In this document: piece by piece, positions 35,615-44,010 of the stretch
How the letters are laid out: every line of letters begins with the position of its first letter
Numbering within the stretch: position 1 is the first letter of the stretch
Source: Cupriavidus sp.
GTDB lineage: Bacteria; Pseudomonadota; Gammaproteobacteria; Burkholderiales; Burkholderiaceae
Reading direction: 5' to 3'
DNA length: 64,000 nucleotides
Assembly: GCA_031181345.1 (NCBI GenBank)
Contig: JAPSLC010000012.1
Location: 40,330 to 104,329, forward strand
The notes under the pieces: generated by a model
Told to the model about the DNA's origin: nothing
Database searches by the model: none
What the model saw: the letters and a program-made list of their open reading frames with translations, nothing else
Translations under genes and position numbers: made by a program

Positions 35615-38089
35615 TTAGCGCGGCGTCAGCTCGATCCGCTTCTCCGCGGCCCGCTCTACCGCCTTGCGCGAATACACCAGCGGGAACGTCTGCCCCTTCG
35701 CCCAGATCGGTGCCAGATCGCGATAGTGGGGATTGGCCGGGTCGCCCGATTGACCCGGGGTATTGACCACGCGCCCCTGATCCCAGTTGCCGACGTCGAG
35801 CACCATGCGGAACGACGCGCCCGAGGTCAGGTGATAGTCGCTGTTGCGGTAACCGGTGTTCATCGGCGTGAATGACGACCCACCGATGCCGCCCGCGTCG
35901 ACGTTGTATTGGGCGCGCGTCGCGTCGTCGACGATGTTGGCCAGCGGATGGCGGAAGATTGCCCGATGCAGCGCGCCCCAGCTGGCCAACTGCTCCGGCG
36001 ATGGCGAACGGCGTTCGAGCTCGGCCATCGCAGCCTTCAGCGACGTCAGCATGACTTCGTCGCGCCGGGCCACCGGCATCCACGAGTCCGGCTGCTCCAG
36101 CACCGCGAGTACGCGCGCCGCATCGCCGGCGCCGACCAGCTTGGCGGCTTCCTCCGGCAGCGCGGCACGCACCACCGCCGGCCGCAGATGGTTGCTGAAC
36201 CAGATCTCGAACAGCGCGGCCGGCACGCTGTCGGCGCGCACATTGCCGTCCCAGCCGCGCAGCAGCGCGATGGCGCGCTGCACCTGCGGGTCCTGCAGCA
36301 GCGATGCCGCGGCGCCGGCATTGCCGACGGTGCGCATCACGGCCAGCGTGCGCTGCGCGGGCAGCGACACGGTGTCGTTCTGCCAGGCGATCGAATCGCG
36401 CAGCGAGCTGACCGGCGCGGCGCCGACCAGGCTCTTGAGCCGGCGCGCCCGCGAGCTGTCGCTCCACTCGTAGCCGACGCCGAGCTTCGCGGCCGGATGG
36501 TCGGGCGGAATATTGTTCTCGTTCGCCGTGACGATATGGCCGGCGGAGGGGTTATAGGCCCACGGCAGTTCGTCCATGTTGCGGTAGCCGGCCCACTCGT
36601 AGCGGCCGTCGCCCGGGACCGGGAACAAGCCGTCCCAGTTGGGGCGAATCACCGTCAGGCCGCCCGGAATCCAGCCGATATTGCCGTTGCGGTCCGCATA
36701 GACCTGGTTTTCGCCGGGCGCGCCCCAGCGGTTCATCGCCGCGCGGAACTGGTCCCAGTTGGTGGCGCGCATATAGTCCATCGAGCCGAAGTAGGGCGCC
36801 ATGCCGGTATCGAGCCAGGCCGCGCGCAGCGCCCAGGCGCGATGGCTGCCATCGTCGGCATGCAGCACGGGGCCGTGGCGGGTGAAGTCGATGCTCACCG
36901 TGCGCGGCTCGGCCTCGCCGCGGACGGCGATCTTCTCGGTGATCGTTTCCATCGGCTCCCAGCGTCCGCGATAGCGGTAGGACTTGGGCTGCGCGGGATC
37001 GGTCTCGTAGACGTACAGGTCCTCCTGGTCCATGTAGAAGCGCGTCAGGCCGAAGGCGATGGTGCCGTTGTGGCCGATCGAGATGCCGGGCAGGAACGGC
37101 TCGCCCGCGCCGATCACCGACAGGCCGGGGGCGTTCAGGTGCGAGATATAACGCAGGCTCGGCGCGCCGTGCGCGCGGTGCGGATCGTTGGCGAGGATGG
37201 GGCGCCCGGTCGAGGTGCGGCTGCCGGCGATCACCCAGTTGTTCGAGCCCAGGCTGCGGCCGGTGTCGCTGTTCGGGTCGACGGCGGCGTAGAGCTGGTC
37301 CACCGGCACCGCATCGGCGCTGGCCTTCTGCCAGGCTTCCTTGGGGAAGTTCGCCGCGGCCGTGGCCAGCGTATAGGCTTTCTTCAGCGCGGCGGCGGGC
37401 ACCGCGCAGGGGTCCAGGCCCTCGGGCAGCGTCGGCGTGATCGGTGGGTCGAGCTCGCGCCGCAACCAGTCGGCGCGCACCGCTTGCGCCTTGCCCTGGC
37501 AGTACAGCGTGGCCCGGTCGACCTCGCCGGTGAAATTGAGGGTCAGGCCGTGGTGCCGGATGCGGACGATGTCCTCGGCCCGCCAGCGCGAGGGCTTGTA
37601 GCCCAGCTGCCTGAACTCGCGCGGCAGCAGTTCGGGCTGCGCCTCGGTCAGCGCCACGTAGGCATTGACGCCGGCGACGAAGGCCTCGGCCACGCGCTTC
37701 GCATCGGAGCCATAGGCCAGCCATTCGCGGTACATGTCGCCGCGGTACAGCACCGCGCGCGCCATGCGGTCGCCGTCGACATAGGCGGGACCGAAGTCCT
37801 TGGCCATCTCGCCGAGACCGCGCTTGCGCCACAGGTCGATCTGCCAGAGCCGGTCGCGCGCGGCGATGAAGCCCTGCGCGTAGAAGGCGTCGTACAGCGT
37901 GCCGGCGTAGATGTGCGGCACGCCCCAGCGATCGATCAGGATGCTGGCCGGCTTCTCCAGGCCAGGGGCGGCATAACGATCGGTGGGCGGGGCTGCCGAT
38001 GCCGTGCCGGCCAGCACAGGCAGTGCGGCGGCGACGAAGGCGATCTGGCGGAGCAGGGTGGCGGCGGGCCGCCGGCGGACGATGCGCAT
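35615..38089 (-). CDS. Penicillin/AHL acylase family N-terminal-nucleophile hydrolase
   Basis: The 824-residue secreted amidase has a signal peptide (about 1-33, FVAAALPVLAGTASAAP) and an alpha part to about 281. The self-cleavage site GSNNW follows, where S282 becomes the N-terminal nucleophile of the beta chain (SLGSNNWVIAGSRT). Later come ANDPHRAHGAPS, SIGHNGTIAFGLT, NRWGAPGENQVYADRNGNIGW and a C-terminal GASFRMVLDVGNWD. The family includes penicillin G acylase, cephalosporin acylases and acyl-homoserine-lactone acylases such as PvdQ and QuiP. Size and the WGVPHIYA start fit the broad group; which amide it cuts is open. The start at 38089 has AAGGAGA upstream. Confidence 0.9.
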   Translation of the reverse strand: MRIVRRRPAATLLRQIAFVAAALPVLAGTASAAPPTDRYAAPGLEKPASILIDRWGVPHIYAGTLYDAFYAQGFIAARDRLWQIDLWRKRGLGEMAKDFGPAYVDGDRMARAVLYRGDMYREWLAYGSDAKRVAEAFVAGVNAYVALTEAQPELLPREFRQLGYKPSRWRAEDIVRIRHHGLTLNFTGEVDRATLYCQGKAQAVRADWLRRELDPPITPTLPEGLDPCAVPAAALKKAYTLATAAANFPKEAWQKASADAVPVDQLYAAVDPNSDTGRSLGSNNWVIAGSRTSTGRPILANDPHRAHGAPSLRYISHLNAPGLSVIGAGEPFLPGISIGHNGTIAFGLTRFYMDQEDLYVYETDPAQPKSYRYRGRWEPMETITEKIAVRGEAEPRTVSIDFTRHGPVLHADDGSHRAWALRAAWLDTGMAPYFGSMDYMRATNWDQFRAAMNRWGAPGENQVYADRNGNIGWIPGGLTVIRPNWDGLFPVPGDGRYEWAGYRNMDELPWAYNPSAGHIVTANENNIPPDHPAAKLGVGYEWSDSSRARRLKSLVGAAPVSSLRDSIAWQNDTVSLPAQRTLAVMRTVGNAGAAASLLQDPQVQRAIALLRGWDGNVRADSVPAALFEIWFSNHLRPAVVRAALPEEAAKLVGAGDAARVLAVLEQPDSWMPVARRDEVMLTSLKAAMAELERRSPSPEQLASWGALHRAIFRHPLANIVDDATRAQYNVDAGGIGGSSFTPMNTGYRNSDYHLTSGASFRMVLDVGNWDQGRVVNTPGQSGDPANPHYRDLAPIWAKGQTFPLVYSRKAVERAAEKRIELTPR

Positions 38090-38384
38090 CGGGTCTCCTT
38101 GCTTTGTTGGTCTTGGTGTCTTGGTGGAGCGCGTGCCGGATGCTGGCTCAGCGGAAATCCGGCCACCGAAGGATAGCCGAGGCGATGGCGGGATGGGGAG
38201 GGTTTGCACGGTGATCGCACGGATCGCGGGTACGGGCGCCGCCGCGGGGGGCGAGCGCAAGGCGGCCATGCCGTTGTCAAAATTGCACGCGGGCGCGGCA
38301 TGGCGCGCTGCACCGAGCATGGCTTTGGCAGCCGGCACGATCCGTGCGTCAGCAGCAGTACTTCAAGCCTTTCGAGTCATCGCC

Positions 38385-38525
38385 ATGCCGAGAAAAGATG
38401 AGTACGGCACCAATGCCGAAGCCGCGCGCGCGTCGACGCGCGGCCGCCACCTGATTGCACGCCCGGTTCTGTGGGTGATTATCGCGATCGTGCTGATCGG
38501 GCTGCTGACGCTGTCGTACTGGTAA
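38385..38525 (+). CDS. Small single-pass membrane protein (46 residues)
   Basis: The short product MPRKDEYGTNAEAARA... has a charged head of about 28 residues and one hydrophobic helix at the end (ARPVLWVIIAIVLIGLLTLSYW), so it is a tail-anchored type inner-membrane peptide. No family is recognised. It is divergent from the acylase gene with about 295 bases between them and lies 43 bases before the convergent metal-dependent hydrolase gene. The clean amphipathic-to-hydrophobic design and short spacing argue for a real gene, but no strong ribosome site precedes it. Confidence 0.5.
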   Translation: MPRKDEYGTNAEAARASTRGRHLIARPVLWVIIAIVLIGLLTLSYW

Positions 38526-38567
38526 GGAACGGGCAAGCGTGGCCGCTTGCTTCGCTTACCCGTTCGA

Positions 38568-39386
38568 TCAACCGCCTACCGGCACGTATTTGTCCCGGTG
38601 GGCGTCCAGCCATTGCTTCGATGCGCTGGCGTCGTGATCGGTCGGATGGAAGTCGCGGCGGAAGTAGTCGCGCCACGCACCGAACGTCTGCCGGATCAGG
38701 CCCCGCTTGCCGAACAGGAATCGCGCCGCACCTGTCCAGGTGCGCCATTGCCACAGCGTGCCGTCGCGACGCAGATTGTCGATGGTCTGGCGCAGCGCAT
38801 CGCCGAGGAAGGTGATGCTGATGCGGCGGAACCAGGTGATCCGCCACGCGTGGGAGCCGCCCAGCGCCTGGTACAGGTCGAAGGCGGTGTTGCGATGTTC
38901 GGTTTCCTCGGCGCTGTGCCACAGCCACAGCGTCGCCAGACGTGGATCCTGCTCGCCGAGCAGGTCCGCATTGCGCAGCATCCAGTCCGCGAAGATCGCC
39001 GTGAAGTGCTCGAAGGCCGCCGTGATCGCCAGCGGGTGGCGCGGGTCCACCCCTTCCAGCTGTTTCAGCCGTTCCTTGGACCGAACCTCCCAGGCATTGA
39101 CCAGCCCCTGCTTGCGCAGATGCTCGTTGTAGAGCCCGTGCAGGCGGCGGTGCGTGGCCTCCTGGCCGACAAAGCCCTGCACCTCGGCGCGGAACTGGTC
39201 CTGCCGCTCGGGCGGCAGCGCCTTCAGGCCATTGCGCACCGCATCGATAAAGAACTGCTCGCCAACCGGAAAGCTCATCGACAGCGCATTGAGGAACGCC
39301 GTGCGGAACGGATCGCCCGCGCACCAGTGCCGCGGGATCGGCGCTTCCATATCGACGAGCAGGCGGCGAACGACGAGATGCGTCAC
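38568..39386 (-). CDS. Predicted metal-dependent hydrolase (PF10118-type)
   Basis: The 272-residue helical protein has histidine and glutamate clusters that fit the predicted metal-dependent hydrolase family: PIPRHWCAGDPFRTAFLNALSMSFPVGEQFFIDAVR, FVGQEATHRRLHGLYNEHL, WLWHSAEETEHRNTAFDLYQALGG. The EE..EH pairs suggest a di-metal centre like that of ferritin-type oxygenases. GTG 39386 is chosen because CGGGAG lies eight bases upstream and because one of two TetR operators (39416-39431) would fall inside a longer frame starting at 39437 or 39512. It is divergent from a TetR gene, which probably represses it. Confidence 0.85.
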   Translation of the reverse strand: MTHLVVRRLLVDMEAPIPRHWCAGDPFRTAFLNALSMSFPVGEQFFIDAVRNGLKALPPERQDQFRAEVQGFVGQEATHRRLHGLYNEHLRKQGLVNAWEVRSKERLKQLEGVDPRHPLAITAAFEHFTAIFADWMLRNADLLGEQDPRLATLWLWHSAEETEHRNTAFDLYQALGGSHAWRITWFRRISITFLGDALRQTIDNLRRDGTLWQWRTWTGAARFLFGKRGLIRQTFGAWRDYFRRDFHPTDHDASASKQWLDAHRDKYVPVGG

Positions 39387-39415
39387 GGTGATCTCCCGAG
39401 AGTGCGAGGGGCGTT

Positions 39416-39466
39416 GGTACTGCGGAGTACCGATCATGATGGCGCGGATCGGTACTGTCAAGTACC
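39416..39466. promoter_or_regulatory. Twin TetR operators between hydrolase and TetR genes
   Basis: Two copies of GGTACT-N4-AGTACC occur at 39416-39431 and 39451-39466, 35 bases centre to centre, in the divergent promoter region. Each is a perfect 6-bp dyad with a 4-base spacer, the shape of a TetR dimer site. Confidence 0.75.
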
Positions 39467-39502
39467 ATGGCGGCGATTGACGCGACCCACGACGAGCCGT
39501 CC

Positions 39503-40123
39503 ATGCACGCACCAGCCACCCTGACCGCCGGCACCGCGCCGGACCGCAGCGAACATCGACGCCGCCTGCTCGAAGGCATGGCCGGCGCCGTCGCGCGCAA
39601 GGGCTACGGCGAAGTCACCATTGCCGATATCGTCGCCGAGGCCAACGTCTCGCGCCGGACCTTCTACGAGCATTTCGATTCCAAGGCCGATTGCCTGATG
39701 GCGCTGTACGTCAGTGCGAGCCATCACGCGCTGCAGGTGCTGCGCGACGCGATCGACCCGCGCCAGCCATGGACGGCCCAGGTCGAAGGCGCCATGCGCG
39801 CCTATCTCGGCTATATGGCGGGCAACCCCGCGCTGCTGCGCACGCTGTTCATCGAGATTCTCAGCCTTGGCGGCCCCGGCCTGGCGGTGCGCCGGCAGGT
39901 CCACCGCGATCTCGCCGAATTCATCCAGCGCACCGTCGGCACCGACCAGCGGCGCCGGCAGCGCCTGCCCTACGAAAGCGCGCTGGCCCTGGTCGGCGCC
40001 GTGCACGAGCTGGTGCTCGAGCGGATCGAGGGACCGGGGCCGGCACGGCTGGAGGCATTGGTGCCGACGGTGTGCGATCTGGTGCGGCGGATCGTCGGGG
40101 AAGAGGGGCGCGCCGCTAACTGA
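39503..40123 (+). CDS. TetR-family transcriptional regulator
   Basis: The 206-residue repressor has its HTH at residues about 18-65 (RRRLLEGMAGAVARKGYGEVTIADIVAEANVSRRTFYEHFDSKADCLMALY) and a helical ligand domain behind it (YLGYMAGNPALLRTLFIEILSLGGPG). The start at 39503 is preferred over ATG 39467 because the latter directly abuts a twin-palindrome operator. TetR proteins release DNA on binding a small hydrophobic ligand. The nearby hydrolase (38568-39386), in divergent position, is the probable target. Confidence 0.9.
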   Translation: MHAPATLTAGTAPDRSEHRRRLLEGMAGAVARKGYGEVTIADIVAEANVSRRTFYEHFDSKADCLMALYVSASHHALQVLRDAIDPRQPWTAQVEGAMRAYLGYMAGNPALLRTLFIEILSLGGPGLAVRRQVHRDLAEFIQRTVGTDQRRRQRLPYESALALVGAVHELVLERIEGPGPARLEALVPTVCDLVRRIVGEEGRAAN

Positions 40124-40174
40124 TATCGTCCCGGCGCATCGTCATCGCCGTCCGCCAATACGGAGGTTCGCTCC

Positions 40175-41035
40175 ATGCCCGTGTTTCGCAATCTCGATCA
40201 GGAATCCCTGGACAAGCAGTACAACAACCGGGCGGCCGTGCCGCAGCACCCGGCCATCCTCACCCGATGGGCGCAGGATGCCGCGGCCTTCCGCCAGGCG
40301 CATGCGGTCGAGGAGAACCTCGCCTATGGCAGCGATCCGAAGCAGACGCTGGACTATTTCCCCGCCGGTGGGCCGGGCCGGCCGCTGCTGATCTTCATTC
40401 ATGGCGGCTATTGGCAGGCGCTGGACAAGGCCGATTCCAGCCATCTGGCTGCGCCGTACCTGGCGCGCGGCATCGATGTGGCGATGCTGAACTACCGGCT
40501 CGCACCGGAAGCGACGATGGCCGAGATCGTGGGCGACAACCGCAGTGCCGTGGTGTGGCTGCACCGGAACGCGCGCGTGCTGGGCTTCAATGCCAATCGG
40601 ATCTTCGTATCCGGCCATTCGGCGGGGGGCCAGCTGGTCGGCATGCTGGCCGGCACGCGCTGGGAGGATGTCGGCCTGCCGGCGGACGCCCTCAAGGGCG
40701 GATGCTCGATCAGCGGGCTCTACGATCTGGAGCCGATCCGGCTCTGCTATCTCAACAAGGTGGTGGGGTTGACCGAGGCGGACGTCGCCGCCTACAGCCC
40801 GATCCACCACCCGCCTGCGACCACGCTGCCGATGATCCTGACCGTCGGGGGCGGCGAATCGGCGGAGTATCACCGCCAGCAGGCGGAATATGCCGCGCTG
40901 CTCCGGCAACGCGGCGTGCCCGTCAGCATCGTCGCGCAGGCGGGCGGCCACCATTTCGATGCGCTGGAGCCCCTCGGCGATGCCCAAAGCGAGCTGATGG
41001 CGGCCGTGCTGGCGATGATCGAGGCGACTGGGTAA
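40175..41035 (+). CDS. Alpha/beta hydrolase (arylformamidase/esterase-like)
   Basis: The 286-residue hydrolase has the oxyanion motif HGGYW (IFIHGGYWQAL), the nucleophile elbow GHSAGGQL, AMLNYRLAPEATMAEIVGDNRSAVVWL and the late histidine QAGGHHFDAL. HGGYW with the leading YNNRAAVPQHPAILTRW is the look of bacterial arylformamidase/kynurenine-formamidase-like esterases of the esterase/lipase group. No kynureninase gene is near, so a role in tryptophan breakdown is not supported by context. It starts 51 bases after the TetR gene and converges with an MFS gene. Confidence 0.88.
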   Translation: MPVFRNLDQESLDKQYNNRAAVPQHPAILTRWAQDAAAFRQAHAVEENLAYGSDPKQTLDYFPAGGPGRPLLIFIHGGYWQALDKADSSHLAAPYLARGIDVAMLNYRLAPEATMAEIVGDNRSAVVWLHRNARVLGFNANRIFVSGHSAGGQLVGMLAGTRWEDVGLPADALKGGCSISGLYDLEPIRLCYLNKVVGLTEADVAAYSPIHHPPATTLPMILTVGGGESAEYHRQQAEYAALLRQRGVPVSIVAQAGGHHFDALEPLGDAQSELMAAVLAMIEATG

Positions 41036-41042
41036 GCGCCGC

Positions 41043-42278
41043 TCACGAGCGGGCCATTTGCGAATCGCTCGCCCTGGCCGGGAAGCACAGGTCCGCCAGC
41101 AATGCCACCACGAGCAGCGCTGCCGCGGTCAGGAACAGCAGCCGGTGCGATCCCCCACTCGCGTTGAACAGCGCGGAATAGGCGTATCCCGCCACCGCCA
41201 TCGCCGCCGCCGACAGGATGCTGGCGCGGCTCCACGCGATGTTCTGCCGTGGCGCATGCTCCGGCACGAGTTCGTGCACACGGGCCAGCGCCAACGGCAC
41301 CATCCCCGGTGCGAACGTGCCGATGACAACGGTCAGTGCGCCAAGCACCAGCAGATTGTCGGTGGTGTAGACCGCGGCCAGCACGATCGCCAGCACGACG
41401 GACACCAGCCGGATGCTCGGGCTGGCGCCAAGGCGGTCGGCCAGGAAACCGTATAGCGGCGGGCCGGCGATGGCGCCCAGTCCGTAGATCGCCCAGAACA
41501 CCGCGCCCAGATGCGTGCCGGCGCCCAGGCCGCGTGCGATGAAGTCCACCAGAAAGACCATCGGCACCACGGCCGCCGTGGCCATCAGCGCGTATTGCAG
41601 GTACAGCATCCAGACGGCGCCGCCAAAACGGCGCGTCGCCGCTGACACCGCTTTCGCCGGAACCGTGTGGGCACGATCGAGCTGCCGTGGCGGCCAGGCG
41701 AACCAGCTGGCGGCGGTCAACAGCGCCGACAGAATGCCCAGGCCGATCCAGGTCTGGGCCAGGCCCAGTTGCAGCAGCAGCGGAATCAGGGTGCCCGATC
41801 CCGCAATGCCAAGCCCCAGGCCGAGGAAGATTGCGCCACCCGCGGCGCCTTTGCGCGCCGGGGGCACGTGCGGCAGGATGGTGCCGGCGACCAGCACCAT
41901 GACGACGCCGCCCGCCACGCCGGACATGAACCGCCACGAGAAGTACCAGCCGAACGACAGCGGTACGGCGCAGGCGAGGAAGGCGGCGGTGATCCACACC
42001 ATCATCAGCCGCAGCGTGCGTTCGTTGCCCAGCCGCGCGCCAACGGTGCGGCCGATCAGCGCGCCGCAGACATAGCCGGCCAGATTGGCGGCGCCCAGAT
42101 AGATCACGCTGGAAGCCGGGAACCAGTGCGCCTGGATCAGTTCAGGAATCAGCGGCGTGAAGGCGAAGCGCGCCAGCCCGATGCTGTCGAGGCTGGCGCA
42201 CAGTCCGGCAAAGATATAGCGCCAGACCAGCGCGCGATCGAGCTGCGCCGGTGTGAAAGTGGGGGAGGACTTGGTCAT
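41043..42278 (-). CDS. MFS transporter, YbfB/YjiJ-like
   Basis: The 411-residue 12-helix permease has the YbfB/YjiJ-type opening: GLCASLDSIGLARFAFTPLIPELIQAHWFPASSVIYLGAANLAGYVCGALIG. GVAGGVVMVLVAGTILPHVPPARKG and AIYGLGAIAGPPLYGFLADRLG follow. Drug or metabolite efflux is the usual guess; no substrate is known for the group. The start at 42278 is taken because a longer frame from 42353 would run through the operator region of the divergent TetR gene. That gene (42459) very probably controls it. Confidence 0.88.
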   Translation of the reverse strand: MTKSSPTFTPAQLDRALVWRYIFAGLCASLDSIGLARFAFTPLIPELIQAHWFPASSVIYLGAANLAGYVCGALIGRTVGARLGNERTLRLMMVWITAAFLACAVPLSFGWYFSWRFMSGVAGGVVMVLVAGTILPHVPPARKGAAGGAIFLGLGLGIAGSGTLIPLLLQLGLAQTWIGLGILSALLTAASWFAWPPRQLDRAHTVPAKAVSAATRRFGGAVWMLYLQYALMATAAVVPMVFLVDFIARGLGAGTHLGAVFWAIYGLGAIAGPPLYGFLADRLGASPSIRLVSVVLAIVLAAVYTTDNLLVLGALTVVIGTFAPGMVPLALARVHELVPEHAPRQNIAWSRASILSAAAMAVAGYAYSALFNASGGSHRLLFLTAAALLVVALLADLCFPARASDSQMARS

Positions 42279-42342
42279 TCGTTCGATTTTTTGAGGACGC
42301 AGGAAGCCACCGCCCAGCGCGGGCGCGATGGGCGTTCTATGT

Positions 42343-42394
42343 TTGACACTCATGTCATGTTTGACAAGTTAGTCAAGATTGACGCGAGTGTCAA
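42343..42394. promoter_or_regulatory. TTGAC-rich dyad region between MFS and TetR genes
   Basis: TTGACACTC (42343-42351) and GAGTGTCAA (42386-42394) are perfect 9-bp inverted arms 34 bases apart. Between them is a second dyad TTGAC-N6-GTCAA (42361-42376). The set probably binds the TetR regulator encoded at 42459. Confidence 0.6.
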
Positions 42395-42458
42395 TCATGC
42401 GCTTAAATGGCAGCATGTCTTCAAGGGGCTTTTGACGCCCCAGCATTCGGAGAAACAG

Positions 42459-43052
42459 ATGGCTGGCGTTCGCCAATTCGATGAAAACCTCGCGCTGGAC
42501 AAGGCGCTGGCGCTGTTCTGGCAGAAGGGCTATGCCGCGACCTCGATGCAGGAACTGGCCGAGGCCACGGGGGTGCAGCGCGGCTCGCTGTACAACGCCT
42601 ATGGCGACAAGGAGACACTGTTCCTGCGCGTGTTCGACGTCTACCGCGAGCGCTTTATCGGCCAGATGCGCGAGGCGCTGGACAAGCCGCGGTTGCGCGA
42701 CGCGTTGCGCAGCTTCTTCGGCTGCGTCATTACGTCGATGACCACCTCGATGACCGCAGGGATGCCGACCCGCGGCTGCCTCAGCACCAAGACCGCGGTC
42801 GGTACCGAAGGCCTGGACGGGCCGATGCGCGCGGCGCTGAAGGCGCTGCTCGACGACATCGAGCAGGTGCTGGTCGATCGCCTGTCGCGCGATGACCAGC
42901 AGGCGCAGCTTGCGCTGCCGCCGCGGCAGGCGGCCCGGCTGATCGTCACCTTCACGCGGGGACTGGTGGTGGTCGAGCGGGTCTATCAGGACGAGAAGCG
43001 GCTGCGGTCGGTTGCGGACAGTCTGATCGCCGTGATGGTCGGGGCGCAATAG
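42459..43052 (+). CDS. TetR-family transcriptional regulator (divergent from MFS pump)
   Basis: The 197-residue protein has VRQFDENLALDKALALFWQKGYAATSMQELAEATGVQRGSLYNAYGDKETLFLRVFDVYR as its DNA-binding part (about 3-62). This is the TetR branch with the GVQRGSLYNAYGDKE recognition helix, often adjacent to MFS pumps. The conserved GMPTRGCLSTKTAVG segment in the ligand domain is shared by that branch. The start at 42459 follows CGGAGAAA. Operator-like dyads lie in the gap to the divergent MFS gene. Confidence 0.92.
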   Translation: MAGVRQFDENLALDKALALFWQKGYAATSMQELAEATGVQRGSLYNAYGDKETLFLRVFDVYRERFIGQMREALDKPRLRDALRSFFGCVITSMTTSMTAGMPTRGCLSTKTAVGTEGLDGPMRAALKALLDDIEQVLVDRLSRDDQQAQLALPPRQAARLIVTFTRGLVVVERVYQDEKRLRSVADSLIAVMVGAQ

Positions 43053-43215
43053 CGCGACCCGCTCGGCAGCGCGATACGCGCGGCCGCACCATTGTTCAAG
43101 CCCCGCCAACAGTCCTGCCAATGCCGGGGCGATGATCTTTTGGCCGCCGCCGCGCATAGTTCTCCCATGTCGCAAGCATTTCCCGCTATCCGCGACCTTC
43201 CAACGGAGAACTGAC

Positions 43216-43989
43216 ATGAGCACCGACAAGCGCACCGACCAGCGCAACGACAATCGTCCCGAAAACCAGGTCGCCATCGTGACCGGCGCCTCGCGCGGCA
43301 TCGGCGCGGCGATCGCGCAGCGCCTGGCCCGCGACGACTTCACCGTCGTCATCAACTACGCCGGCAGTGCCCGCGACGCAGAGGCACTGGCGGGGCAGAT
43401 CGAACAGGCCGGCGGGCGCGCCATCACCGCGCAGGCGGATGTCAGCGACGGCGCGGCCGTCCGGCGCATGTTCGACGCGGCCGAGACGGCGTTCGGCGGC
43501 GTCGATGTGCTCGTCAATAACGCCGGCATCATGCGGCTCGCCACGCTGGCCGACAGCGATGACGCCTTGTTCGACAGCCAGGTCGCCATCAATCTGAAGG
43601 GGACGTTCAACGCGTTGCGCGAGGCCGCGCGGCGCCTGCGAAACGGCGGACGGATCATCAATCTGTCGTCGAGCGTGGTGGGCCTGTATCAGCCCACCTA
43701 CGGCGTCTATGCGGCAACCAAGGCCGGCGTCGAAGCGATGACGCACGTGCTGACCAAGGAACTGCGCGGCCGCAATATCACCGTCAACACGGTGGCGCCT
43801 GGGCCTACCGCCACCGCGCTGTTCCTCGACGGCAAACCGGAGGAGGTCATCGAGCGGCTGGCCAAGCTGGCGCCGCTGGAGCGGCTGGGTCGGCCGGAGG
43901 ACATCGCCAATGCGGTGTCCTTCCTCGCCGGTCCCGATGGCGCCTGGATCAATGGGCAGACGCTGCGCGCGAACGGCGGCGTCATCTGA
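43216..43989 (+). CDS. SDR-family oxidoreductase (3-oxoacyl-ACP reductase-like)
   Basis: The 257-residue classical short-chain dehydrogenase has TGASRGIG (about 25-32), NNAGIMRLA, NLSSSVVGLYQPTYGVYAATKAG (Ser, Tyr and Lys of the active site) and the APGPTATALFLDGKPEEVIERLAKLAPLERLG loop found in the SDR members often regulated by TetR proteins. The start at 43216 has GGAGAA at 43205-43210. It lies 163 bases after the TetR gene on the same strand and converges with the GlxA-type regulator. Substrate unknown. Confidence 0.9.
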   Translation: MSTDKRTDQRNDNRPENQVAIVTGASRGIGAAIAQRLARDDFTVVINYAGSARDAEALAGQIEQAGGRAITAQADVSDGAAVRRMFDAAETAFGGVDVLVNNAGIMRLATLADSDDALFDSQVAINLKGTFNALREAARRLRNGGRIINLSSSVVGLYQPTYGVYAATKAGVEAMTHVLTKELRGRNITVNTVAPGPTATALFLDGKPEEVIERLAKLAPLERLGRPEDIANAVSFLAGPDGAWINGQTLRANGGVI

Positions 43990-44010
43990 TGCGCGGTAGT
44001 TACGCCGTCA

